A stretch of DNA of 64,000 nt from assembly GCF_002979555.1 (NCBI RefSeq), contig NZ_PCOZ01000002.1:248001-312000 (forward strand), in the 5' to 3' direction. The translations under genes were made by a program, and so were the position numbers. How positions within the stretch are numbered: position 1 is the stretch's first letter; the number at the start of each line of letters is the position of its first letter. The DNA is from Pseudomonas sp. MYb60. GTDB taxonomy: Bacteria; Pseudomonadota; Gammaproteobacteria; Pseudomonadales; Pseudomonadaceae. This document shows positions 55,930-64,000 of this stretch, in pieces. The notes below the pieces were generated by a model. The model saw only the letters and a list, made by a program, of their open reading frames with translations. It did not search any database and was not told where the DNA came from.

Positions 55930-56760
55930 ATGCTGCTGCGTTTTACCAAAATGCACGGGCTGGGCAATGATTTCATGGTTCTCGACCTGGTCAGCCAGCA
56001 CGCGCACATCCTGCCCAAGCACGCCAAACAGTGGGGCGACCGGCATACCGGGATTGGTTTCGACCAGTTGCTGCTCGTCGAAGCGCCAAGCAATCCGGAG
56101 GTGGATTTCCGCTACCGGATCTTCAACTCCGACGGCTCCGAAGTCGAACAGTGCGGCAACGGTGCGCGCTGCTTCGCCCGCTTCGTGCTGGACAAGCGCC
56201 TGACCGCCAAGCGCCAGATTCGTGTCGAGACCAAGAGCGGCGTGATCGAACTGGACATCCGCAGCGACGGCCAGATCAGCGTCAACATGGGCGCGCCACG
56301 TCTGGTGCCAGCGGACATTCCGTTCCAGGCCACCGAGCAGGCGACCCGCTATGCGGTTGACGTCGACGGCACGATTGTCGACCTGGCGGCCGTGTCCATG
56401 GGCAACCCCCATGCCGTGCTGCGGGTCAACGACATCAACAATGCGCCCGTGCATGAGCTGGGGCCGAAGATCGAACACCATCCGCGTTTCCCCGCACGGG
56501 TCAACGTAGGGTTCCTGCAGGTGATCGACCGTACCCGCGCACAACTGCGCGTCTGGGAACGCGGCGCCGGTGAAACCCAGGCGTGCGGCACCGGTGCCTG
56601 CGCCGCTGCCGTGGCCGCGATCAGCCAGGGGTGGATGGATTCGCCACTGTTGATCGACCTGCCCGGCGGACGCTTGTCCATCGAGTGGGCAGGCCCGGGC
56701 CACCCGGTAATGATGACCGGGCCGGCTTCGCGCGTATACGAAGGACAGGTCCGTCTATGA
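55930..56760 (+). CDS. dapF: diaminopimelate epimerase DapF
   Basis: This 276-aa enzyme interconverts LL- and meso-diaminopimelate using two cysteines, one in [13 protein letters not shown] (about 71-83) and one in [13 protein letters not shown] (about 216-228). It starts [18 protein letters not shown], the family opening, with the standard length. The gene is 3 bp after lysA, and its product feeds LysA as well as peptidoglycan synthesis. Confidence 0.97.
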   Translation: MLLRFTKMHGLGNDFMVLDLVSQHAHILPKHAKQWGDRHTGIGFDQLLLVEAPSNPEVDFRYRIFNSDGSEVEQCGNGARCFARFVLDKRLTAKRQIRVETKSGVIELDIRSDGQISVNMGAPRLVPADIPFQATEQATRYAVDVDGTIVDLAAVSMGNPHAVLRVNDINNAPVHELGPKIEHHPRFPARVNVGFLQVIDRTRAQLRVWERGAGETQACGTGACAAAVAAISQGWMDSPLLIDLPGGRLSIEWAGPGHPVMMTGPASRVYEGQVRL

Positions 56761-56773
56761 GTGAGCCAATCCA

Positions 56774-57490
56774 ATGACCGATAAGCCTCAAGTACCCGCA
56801 CACGCATCCCCGAGCGACAGTCTGGAGGCCGCTGCCGTCGCGGCGTACCTTGAGGCTAATCCGGACTTCTTCGTCGAGCACGAGGAACTGCTGCCGGCGT
56901 TGCGCATCCCTCACCAGCGTGGCGACACCGTGTCGCTGGTGGAGCGGCAGATGAAGATTCTTCGCGAGCGCAACATCGAGATGCGCCACAAGCTCTCGCA
57001 CCTGATGGACGTGGCCCGTGACAACGACCGTCTGTTCGAGAAGACCCGCCGCCTGATCCTTGCCCTGCTCGACGCCACCAGCCTGGAAGAAACCGTGATC
57101 GCCGTGGAAGACAGCCTGCGGCAGGACTTCCAGGTGCCCTTTGTCAGCCTGATCCTGTTCAGCGACAACCCGATGCCCGTGGGTCGCTGGGTCAGCGGCG
57201 CCGACGCTCACACTGCCATCGGCGGCTTGCTGTCCGAAGGCAAGAGCGTCAGCGGCACGTTGCGCGAGCATGAGCTGGACTTCCTCTTCGGGGCAGAACA
57301 ACGCAAGCAGATCGGCTCTACCGCCGTGGTCGCCCTCAACCATCAGGGCTTGCATGGCGTGCTGGCCATTGCCAGTCGTGACCCCGGGCACTACAAGAGT
57401 TCGGTAGGGACACTCTTCCTGACCTACATCGCTGAAGTGCTGAGCCGCGAGTTGCCGCGCTTCACCACCGCCCTGCGCGCGGTGCGCTAG
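56774..57490 (+). CDS. DUF484 family protein (GAF-like)
   Basis: This 238-aa cytosolic protein has an N-terminal helix with the conserved [19 protein letters not shown] (about 17-35), then a coiled-coil linker ([22 protein letters not shown]), and a GAF-like domain (about 85-235) ending in an LSRELPRF helix. DUF484 members lie between dapF and xerC in most gammaproteobacteria, with unknown function. It starts 13 bp after the dapF stop. Confidence 0.88.
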   Translation: MTDKPQVPAHASPSDSLEAAAVAAYLEANPDFFVEHEELLPALRIPHQRGDTVSLVERQMKILRERNIEMRHKLSHLMDVARDNDRLFEKTRRLILALLDATSLEETVIAVEDSLRQDFQVPFVSLILFSDNPMPVGRWVSGADAHTAIGGLLSEGKSVSGTLREHELDFLFGAEQRKQIGSTAVVALNHQGLHGVLAIASRDPGHYKSSVGTLFLTYIAEVLSRELPRFTTALRAVR

Positions 57491-57492
57491 TC

Positions 57493-58392
57493 ATGGAACG
57501 GCAACTGGACGCTTATTGCGCACACCTGCGCAACGAGCGACAGGTGTCGCCCCATACCCTGGAAGCCTATCGGCGGGACCTGAACAAGGTCCTGGCGTAC
57601 TGCGAAAAAAACCACATCGGCAGCTGGAAGGCCCTGGATATCCAGAGCCTGCGCAGCCTCGTCGCGCGCCTGCACCAGGCGGGGCAATCTTCACGCAGCC
57701 TGTCGCGCCTGCTCTCGGCGGTGCGCGGCTTGTATCACTACCTGAACCGGGAAGGCCTGTGCGATCACGACCCGGCCAACGGCCTGTCCCCGCCCAAGGG
57801 CGAACGGCGCCTGCCCAAGACCCTCGACACCGATCGCGCCCTGCAATTGCTGGATGGCGCGGTCGAGGATGATTTCCTGGCCCATCGCGACCAGGCGATC
57901 CTGGAACTGTTTTATTCCTCGGGCTTGCGCCTGTCAGAGCTGACCAGCCTGAACCTCGATCAACTGGACCTCGCCGATGGCCTGGTGCAAGTGCTCGGCA
58001 AAGGCAGCAAGACCCGCGTGTTGCCGGTGGGCCGTAAAGCCCGCGAAGCCTTGCAACTGTGGCTGCCGCTGCGCCTGCTGACCAACCCGGCGGACGACGC
58101 GGTGTTTGTCAGCCAGCAAGGGCGGCGCCTGGGACCCAGGGCGATACAGGTGCGGGTCAAGGCAGCGGGCGAGCGTGAGCTGGGGCAGAACCTGCATCCG
58201 CATATGCTGCGCCACTCCTTCGCCAGCCACCTGCTCGAGTCCTCCCAGGACCTGCGCGCGGTGCAGGAACTGCTCGGCCACTCCGACATCAAGACCACGC
58301 AGATCTACACCCATCTGGACTTCCAACACCTGGCAACGGTGTATGACAGCGCCCATCCACGGGCCAAACGCATCAAGGGCGGCGACTCATGA
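57493..58392 (+). CDS. xerC: site-specific tyrosine recombinase XerC
   Basis: This 299-aa recombinase acts with XerD on dif to resolve chromosome dimers. It has the N-terminal SAM-like core-binding domain (about 1-90) and the catalytic domain with the Arg in SGLRLSEL (about 143), Lys in [21 protein letters not shown] (about 236-248), and the final His/Trp-type region [18 protein letters not shown] holding the nucleophile Tyr. The start at 57493 is 2 bp after the DUF484 stop. The C-terminus overlaps the HAD gene by 4 bp (ATGA). Confidence 0.96.
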   Translation: MERQLDAYCAHLRNERQVSPHTLEAYRRDLNKVLAYCEKNHIGSWKALDIQSLRSLVARLHQAGQSSRSLSRLLSAVRGLYHYLNREGLCDHDPANGLSPPKGERRLPKTLDTDRALQLLDGAVEDDFLAHRDQAILELFYSSGLRLSELTSLNLDQLDLADGLVQVLGKGSKTRVLPVGRKAREALQLWLPLRLLTNPADDAVFVSQQGRRLGPRAIQVRVKAAGERELGQNLHPHMLRHSFASHLLESSQDLRAVQELLGHSDIKTTQIYTHLDFQHLATVYDSAHPRAKRIKGGDS

Positions 58393-59084
58393 GCATCAAG
58401 CTGATCACCTTCGACCTGGACGACACACTCTGGGACAACGTACCCGTCATCATCAGCGCCGAAGCGTCGATGCGCGACTGGCTGGCCACCCATGCCTCCA
58501 AGGTCGGCGAATTGCCGCTGGAGCATTTCGCCAGCCTGCGCCAGCAAGTGCTGGAGCGTCATCCCGAGCTCAAGCATCGCATCAGCCTGTTGCGCCACCG
58601 GGTGCTGGCCCTGGCATTTGAAGAGGCCGGTTATCCACAGCCCGAAGCCACGCAAATGGCTGACGTGTGCTTTGAGGCATTCATTCACGCACGTCACCAG
58701 CTCACACCGTTTCCGGAAGCCGAGCCCATGTTGCAGACCTTGCGCGAGCACTTCCTGTTGGGGGTGATCACCAATGGCAATGCGGATGTCCAGCGTGTCG
58801 GCCTGGCGCACTACTTCCACTTCGCCCTGCGCGCCGAAGATATCGGCATTGCGAAGCCGGATGCGCGGTTGTTTCAAGAAGCGTTGCAGCGCGGCGGGGT
58901 CGATGCCAGTGCGGCGGTGCATGTGGGCGATCATCCGGGGGATGACATTGCCGGTGCGCAGCAGGCGGGGCTTCGAGCGGTGTGGTTTAACCCGACGGGC
59001 AAGGTGTGGGATGCGGATAAGCGTCCGGATGCCGAGATTCGAAGCCTGACGGAGTTGCCGAATTTGCTTCGCAACTGGCAGTGA
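58389..59084 (+). CDS. HAD-family hydrolase
   Basis: This 231-aa protein has the HAD motif [13 protein letters not shown] (nucleophile Asp about residue 9), motif [10 protein letters not shown] (Thr/Asn about 130), and motif [16 protein letters not shown] and [17 protein letters not shown] (Lys about 155, Asp about 180-184). It is probably a small-molecule phosphatase. It overlaps xerC by 4 bp and ends the operon that begins at lptM. Confidence 0.92.
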   Translation: MSIKLITFDLDDTLWDNVPVIISAEASMRDWLATHASKVGELPLEHFASLRQQVLERHPELKHRISLLRHRVLALAFEEAGYPQPEATQMADVCFEAFIHARHQLTPFPEAEPMLQTLREHFLLGVITNGNADVQRVGLAHYFHFALRAEDIGIAKPDARLFQEALQRGGVDASAAVHVGDHPGDDIAGAQQAGLRAVWFNPTGKVWDADKRPDAEIRSLTELPNLLRNWQ

Positions 59085-59112
59085 CACGGTATAAACAATA
59101 CTGAGAATCAAA

Positions 59113-59142
59113 ATGTGGGAGGGGGCTTGCACCCTCTCACAT
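59113..59142. repeat. REP element, single, partly diverged
   Basis: TGTGGGAGGGGGCTTGC is followed by ACCCTCTCACA; the right arm differs at several sites from the consensus complement. It lies just after the HAD gene at the convergence with sutA. Confidence 0.75.
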
Positions 59143-59180
59143 CAGGATCGCCACAAGGTTTAAGTAAATCACCAGGCATG

Positions 59181-59209
59181 AAAAAGCCCGCAGCGACGGC
59201 GGGCTTTTT
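59181..59209. terminator. bidirectional intrinsic terminator
   Basis: AAAAAGCCCGC and GCGGGCTTTTT arms with a short loop sit between the convergent xerC operon and sutA. Both orientations carry an A/T tail, so it can serve both transcripts. Confidence 0.85.
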
Positions 59210-59229
59210 CCTACAAGCAGGTACTGACC

Positions 59230-59565
59230 TCAGATAGGTCGGCTGCCGTACTTGTTGTCCGGCTTCTTCGGTGGATCCGCCACCACGTTGGCCTCGACTT
59301 CCTGCACTTTGCCGCCTTTGGCGAGGAATTCTTCCATCGCTCGGGCCAGGGCATCGCGCTCTTTGTTCTTGGCTTCAACGCTCGGCAGTTCGTCTACCGA
59401 AACGGCAGCCTTGGCCTTGCCTTTGGCCTTGGGAGCAGCGGCGTCGTCGCCACCGTCGTCGGCCTCATCAGCGCCGTCATCAACGGCTGCTGCATCAAGG
59501 CTGTCTTCGGTCTCGTCGTCATCACCTACTTCGAGTTCGTCGTTTTCCAGATCATCGTCGCTCAT
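59230..59565 (-). CDS. sutA: SutA-like RNA polymerase-binding regulator
   Basis: This 111-aa protein has a very acidic N-terminal tail (about 1-42, mostly D/E), an Ala/Lys linker, a helix (about 55-85; VDELPSVEAKNKERDALARAMEEFLAKGGKVQEVE) and a polar C-terminus ending KYGSRPI. In P. aeruginosa SutA binds RNA polymerase and adjusts transcription during slow growth. It lies between the xerC operon and amtB, as expected. Promoter control is not visible, but the upstream gap has strong hairpins. Confidence 0.88.
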   Translation of the reverse strand: MSDDDLENDELEVGDDDETEDSLDAAAVDDGADEADDGGDDAAAPKAKGKAKAAVSVDELPSVEAKNKERDALARAMEEFLAKGGKVQEVEANVVADPPKKPDNKYGSRPI

Positions 59566-59911
59566 GTTCTACCTCATGACTTGCGAAAAGCAGATTAGTT
59601 ATAGCCCAGCTTCATCCCCTGTCGAGGCCGCTGGAAAAAAATCACATCCACCAGATAACCAGTGGCTTATGCCCCATCACCGTGCACGATGGCGAGGACT
59701 TCACGAGCACCGCCAAGATCGCGGTGCTCGCCCGGATAAATACAGTTATGTGCCCATCGGCGCGCATTCTAGCGCGCTCTGGGAAAAAACAAAGTGCCGA
59801 ATACGCCTACATGCCTGTAAGACATTCGCAGGCTGAAAAGTACCGTGTGCGGCCCATCACAAACTGGGCGCAAAAACCGGTACAGCGCTCAATGACTGAC
59901 AAACGCCAGAC
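59566..59911. other. hairpin-rich gap between sutA and the amtB terminator
   Basis: About 345 bp without a gene. A 10-bp perfect hairpin (CGAGCACCGC / GCGGTGCTCG, 7-nt loop) is at 59704-59730, and a 6-bp GC-only hairpin (GCGCGC / GCGCGC) is at 59760-59777. A run of A (GAAAAAAATC near 59637) is also present. The gap could hold a long sutA leader or a small RNA. No protein-like frame is convincing. Confidence 0.45.
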
Positions 59912-59945
59912 AAAAAAATGCCCGGCAAGCCGGGCATTTTTTTTC
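59912..59945 (-). terminator. intrinsic terminator downstream of amtB
   Basis: A long perfect stem (AAAAAAATGCCCGG / CCGGGCATTTTTTT) with a 4-nt loop (CAAG) lies just after the amtB stop, with U-runs on either strand. Confidence 0.92.
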
Positions 59946-59951
59946 GCGTAC

Positions 59952-61289
59952 TTACAAGTTGTAGCCGCGTTCGTTGTGTTGTGCCAGGTCGAGGCCGACC
60001 GCCTCTTCTTCTTCGGTGACTCGCAGGCCAATGACCATGTCCAGCACCTTGAGGATGACGTAGGTCACGATACCCGTGTAGATCACGGTGAAGCCGACGC
60101 CTTTGCACTGGATCCAGACTTGCGCAGCCACGTCAGTCACGGTGCCGAAGCCACCCAGGGCCGGTGCAGCGAACACACCGGTGAGGATCGCACCGACGAT
60201 ACCGCCGATACCGTGCACGCCGAATGCGTCCAGGGAGTCGTCATAGCCCAGCTTGCGCTTGAGGCTGGTGGCGCAGAAGAAGCAGATCACACCGGCTACC
60301 AGGCCGATCACCAGCGCGCCCATCGGGCCTACGGTGCCAGCGGCCGGGGTGATTGCCACCAGGCCAGCAACCACACCCGAGGCAATGCCCAGTGCGCTTG
60401 GTTTGCCGTGAGTGATCCACTCGGCGAACATCCAGCCCAGCGCCGCAGCAGCTGTAGCGATCTGGGTGACCAGCATCGCCATGCCCGCAGTGCCGTTGGC
60501 GGCAGCAGCGGAACCGGCGTTGAAGCCGAACCAGCCGATCCACAGCATCGCCGCGCCGATCAGGGTGTAACCCAGATTGTGCGGGGCCATCGGGGTGGTC
60601 GGGAAGCCTTTACGCTTGCCGAGCACGATGCACGCCACCAGGCCAGCCACACCGGCGTTGATGTGCACCACGGTGCCGCCAGCGAAGTCCAGCACGCCCC
60701 AGTCCCACATCAGGCCACCGTTGCCGCTCCAGACCATGTGCGCGATCGGTGCATAGACCAGGGTGAACCAGATGGCCATGAAGATCAGCATCGCGGAGAA
60801 CTTCATGCGCTCGGCGAAGGCACCGACGATCAGCGCCGGGGTGATGATGGCGAACGTCATCTGGAAGGTGATGAACACGGCTTCCGGGAACAGCGCCGCT
60901 GAGCCAGTGATGCTGTCCGGGGTGACACCGGCCAGGAACGCCTTGCCCATGCCGCCGAAGAAGGAGTTGAAGTTGACGACACCCTGTTCCATGCCGGTGG
61001 TATCGAACGCGATGCTGTAGCCGTAGACGACCCACAGGATGCTGATCAGGCCAGTGATGGCAAAGCACTGCATCATCACCGACAGAATATTTTTGGAGCG
61101 AACCATGCCGCCGTAGAAAAGCGCCAGGCCCGGGATGGTCATGAACAGCACCAGTGCGGTGGCGGTCAGCATCCAGGCGGTGTCGCCGGAGTTGAGGACT
61201 GGAGCAGCCACTTCGTCTGCCGCCATGGCCAGGCTTGGCATTACGATGGACAACAGGGCTCCTAGCCCTGCGAATTTACGCAGAGTCAT
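59952..61289 (-). CDS. amtB: ammonium transporter AmtB
   Basis: This 445-aa inner-membrane trimer subunit takes up ammonium. It has a signal-like N-terminus (MTLRKFAGLGALLSIVMPSLAMAA), then 11 helices with FYGGMVRSKNILSVMMQ, the pore-lining twin His region (HINAGVAG and DAFGVHGIGGIVGAI), and FNAGSAAAANGTAGMAMLVT. GlnK binding closes it when nitrogen is plentiful. The start at 61289 is used; the frame extending to 61403 continues into the intergenic region. glnK lies 34 bp upstream in the same operon. Confidence 0.96.
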   Translation of the reverse strand: MTLRKFAGLGALLSIVMPSLAMAADEVAAPVLNSGDTAWMLTATALVLFMTIPGLALFYGGMVRSKNILSVMMQCFAITGLISILWVVYGYSIAFDTTGMEQGVVNFNSFFGGMGKAFLAGVTPDSITGSAALFPEAVFITFQMTFAIITPALIVGAFAERMKFSAMLIFMAIWFTLVYAPIAHMVWSGNGGLMWDWGVLDFAGGTVVHINAGVAGLVACIVLGKRKGFPTTPMAPHNLGYTLIGAAMLWIGWFGFNAGSAAAANGTAGMAMLVTQIATAAAALGWMFAEWITHGKPSALGIASGVVAGLVAITPAAGTVGPMGALVIGLVAGVICFFCATSLKRKLGYDDSLDAFGVHGIGGIVGAILTGVFAAPALGGFGTVTDVAAQVWIQCKGVGFTVIYTGIVTYVILKVLDMVIGLRVTEEEEAVGLDLAQHNERGYNL

Positions 61290-61323
61290 ATTGTTTTCTC
61301 CTGGGGCGTTGGGGTTTGGCGGC

Positions 61324-62085
<762 letters not shown>

Positions 62086-62349
62086 ATGCTCGCGCCCAAA
62101 GATCTCCTCGATGCCCTGAGCGGCCACGCCTCTCGCCTGTTCAGCGGCGACACACCGTTGCCCCGCAATGAAATCGAAAGCCAATTCAAGGCATTGCTGC
62201 AAAGCGGTTTCAGCAAACTCGACCTGGTGAGCCGGGAAGAGTTTGATAGCCAGATGGTCGTACTGGCCCGCACCCGTGCGCGGCTGGAGAGCCTGGAAGC
62301 CAAAGTCGCGGAACTGGAAGCGCGGTTGACGCCTGCGTCGGCTGAATAA
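62086..62349 (+). CDS. ubiK: ubiquinone biosynthesis accessory factor UbiK (BMFP family)
   Basis: This 87-aa protein has the N-terminal MLAPKDLLDALSGHASRLF segment, then a short linker and a coiled coil (about 52-82; SREEFDSQMVVLARTRARLESLEAKVAELEARL), the BMFP pattern. UbiK partners with UbiJ for aerobic ubiquinone synthesis and can fuse membranes as a trimer. It is divergent from glnK and lies 129 bp before yifB on the same strand. Confidence 0.92.
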   Translation: MLAPKDLLDALSGHASRLFSGDTPLPRNEIESQFKALLQSGFSKLDLVSREEFDSQMVVLARTRARLESLEAKVAELEARLTPASAE

Positions 62350-62478
62350 ACGCGGTCTCACATTTGCTCAGCGTTGCTCTCTGGATACGTTCTGTAAAAC
62401 GTCCGAGGCACGCTCCTCCCCACCTCGTCTACCCTTGAAAAACCGCAGGATGCGGCCTCTACTTTTCAAGGAACGAGC

Positions 62479-63975
62479 ATGTCCCTCGCCATTGTCCATA
62501 GCCGCGCCCAGGTCGGCGTCGAAGCGCCTGCCGTCACCGTCGAAGTGCATATGGCCAATGGTTTGCCGTCCCTGACGCTGGTCGGCTTGCCGGAAACGGC
62601 GGTCAAGGAAAGCAAGGACCGGGTGCGCAGCGCCATTCTCAACTCCTCGCTGCAATACCCATCCCGACGCATCACCCTCAACCTCGCGCCCGCCGACCTG
62701 CCCAAGGACGGCGGGCGTTTTGACCTGGCGATTGCGCTAGGGATCCTCGCGGCCAGCGTGCAAGTGCCCGCGTTGATGCTCGACGAGGTGGAGTGCCTGG
62801 GGGAACTGGCGCTGTCCGGTGAAGTGCGGGCAGTGAAAGGCGTATTACCGGCAGCCCTGGCGGCACGCAAAGCCGGGCGCACCGTGATAGTGCCGCGGGC
62901 GAATGCCGAAGAAGCCTGCCTGGCATCAGGCTTGAAGGTGTTCGCAGTGGACCACTTGCTGCAGGTGGTGGCGCACTTGAATGGGCATCAGCCCATCGAG
63001 CCGTACAAATCCGATGGCCTGCTGTACCTCAACAAGCCTTACCCGGACTTGAGCGAAGTACAGGGTCAGCTCGCCGCCAAGCGCGCACTGCTGATTGCAG
63101 CAGCGGGGGCGCATAACCTGCTGTTCAGCGGGCCACCCGGTACGGGCAAGACCTTGCTCGCCAGTCGCCTGCCGGGTTTGTTGCCACCGCTGAGTGAGCA
63201 GGAAGCGTTGGAAGTGGCGGCCATCCAGTCGGTGGTCAGCCTGGCGCCGCTGAGCCATTGGCCGCACCGTCCGTTCCGCCAGCCGCACCATTCTGCATCC
63301 GGCCCGGCATTGGTCGGCGGCGGGTCAAAGCCGCAGCCAGGGGAAATCACCCTCGCCCACCATGGCGTGCTGTTCCTGGACGAACTGCCGGAGTTCGATC
63401 GCAAGGTCCTGGAAGTCCTGCGCGAACCCCTGGAATCGGGGCAAATCGTCATTTCCCGCGCCCGCGACCGCGTGAGTTTCCCGGCCCGCTTCCAACTGGT
63501 GGCCGCCATGAACCCCTGCCCCTGCGGCTACCTGGGCGACCCTACCGGCCGCTGTCGTTGCACCCCGGAACAGATCCAGCGCTACCGCAACAAGCTCTCG
63601 GGGCCATTGCTTGACCGTATCGACCTGCACCTGACCGTCGCGCGGGAAACAACTGCGCTGAACCCGATCCAACAGCCAGGCGATAACACAGCCAAGGCTT
63701 CGGCCGAGGTTGCCGAGGCCCGAGAGCGACAATTACGGCGCCAGGGTTGTGCGAATGCCTTCCTCGATCTGCCCGGCCTACGCACGCACTGCGCGTTGAC
63801 GAAAGTCGATGAAGGCTGGCTGGAGACCGCCTGCGAGCGGCTGACACTGTCGCTGAGGGCGGCGCATCGTTTATTGAAAGTAGCGCGCACCCTGGCCGAC
63901 CTGGAGCAGATAAATGACATCACCCGTGAGCATCTGAAGGAGGCCTTGCAATATCGCCCGGCCTCCATCAACTGA
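62479..63975 (+). CDS. yifB: YifB-family magnesium chelatase-like AAA+ ATPase
   Basis: This 498-aa protein of the ComM/YifB family has an N-terminal Lon-protease-like S16 domain (about 1-160), the AAA+ core with Walker A FSGPPGTGKTLLA (about 212-224) and Walker B VLFLDELPEF (about 296-305), the sensor region with AMNPCPCGYLGD and the Cys cluster, and a C-terminal helical domain. ComM helicases promote branch migration of DNA in transformation. ComM-like function is likely but not proven in Pseudomonas. The stop lies 25 bp before the window's end. Confidence 0.95.
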   Translation: MSLAIVHSRAQVGVEAPAVTVEVHMANGLPSLTLVGLPETAVKESKDRVRSAILNSSLQYPSRRITLNLAPADLPKDGGRFDLAIALGILAASVQVPALMLDEVECLGELALSGEVRAVKGVLPAALAARKAGRTVIVPRANAEEACLASGLKVFAVDHLLQVVAHLNGHQPIEPYKSDGLLYLNKPYPDLSEVQGQLAAKRALLIAAAGAHNLLFSGPPGTGKTLLASRLPGLLPPLSEQEALEVAAIQSVVSLAPLSHWPHRPFRQPHHSASGPALVGGGSKPQPGEITLAHHGVLFLDELPEFDRKVLEVLREPLESGQIVISRARDRVSFPARFQLVAAMNPCPCGYLGDPTGRCRCTPEQIQRYRNKLSGPLLDRIDLHLTVARETTALNPIQQPGDNTAKASAEVAEARERQLRRQGCANAFLDLPGLRTHCALTKVDEGWLETACERLTLSLRAAHRLLKVARTLADLEQINDITREHLKEALQYRPASIN

Positions 63976-64000
63976 GCCTCAGCGGAAGCGATCTACCTCA

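Overview
The window is a contiguous piece of chromosome from a Pseudomonas, most likely of the P. fluorescens group. The evidence is high GC content, closely packed genes, REP elements of the GTGGGAGGGGGC type, and a gene order that follows the known P. aeruginosa order almost step by step: ygfA / glpT / ubiD / rho-trxA / ppx-ppk-hemB / ABC-F / algP-algQ / dsbB-hemYXDC-algR / argH / cyaA / cyaY / lptM-lysA-dapF-xerC / sutA / amtB-glnK / ubiK-yifB. I see no rRNA, tRNA, CRISPR array, prophage or insertion sequence.

Layout. 1-5.7 kb: end of 5-formyl-THF cyclo-ligase, a tiny membrane protein, an EVE protein, a FliL-like protein, a quinone oxidoreductase, glpT, chaC and a PagP-like outer-membrane protein. 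5.8-12.2 kb: a ferredoxin-type flavin reductase coupled to ubiD, an O-acyltransferase, rho and trxA. 12.3-20.6 kb: an accessory block between trxA and ppx, made of a FadR-type regulator, a divergent amino-acid ABC transporter and a four-gene chaperone-usher fimbrial operon. 21-26 kb: ppx and ppk with a REPIN between them, then hemB. 26-31.2 kb: DedA, sterol-desaturase-like, ElbB, YaiI and an FTR1 iron permease carrying a cytochrome c domain. 31.4-34.6 kb: a four-gene envelope operon (COG3014 lipoprotein, YcfL-like, LpoB-like, CsgG-like). 34.7-39.4 kb: RhtB exporter, MscS channel, ABC-F protein, TIGR02444 protein and the repeat-rich AlgP. 39.6-47.2 kb: FKBP, AlgQ, DsbB, hemY-hemX-hemD-hemC and algR. 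47.2-53.2 kb: argH, GST, two small conserved genes and cyaA. 53.2-59.1 kb: rnk, DUF1289 and cyaY, facing the lptM-lysA-dapF-DUF484-xerC-HAD operon. 59.2-64 kb: sutA, amtB-glnK, ubiK and yifB.

Functional themes. Tetrapyrrole synthesis is spread over hemB and hemCDXY. Ubiquinone synthesis is represented by ubiD with its coupled reductase and by ubiK. Polyphosphate turnover (ppx/ppk), nitrogen signalling (glnK/amtB) and the AlgR/AlgQ/AlgP regulators lie close together, as in other pseudomonads.

The most notable departure is at algR. The kinase gene algZ (fimS), expected between argH and algR, is gone except for a decayed C-terminal remnant whose stop codon still overlaps the algR start. Other points are 13 tandem 39-bp repeats in algP, an unexplained hairpin-rich gap upstream of sutA, and candidate operators for the FadR-type regulator and in front of glpT. 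I found no clearly new defence or mobile system; this is mainly core chromosome with one accessory insertion.
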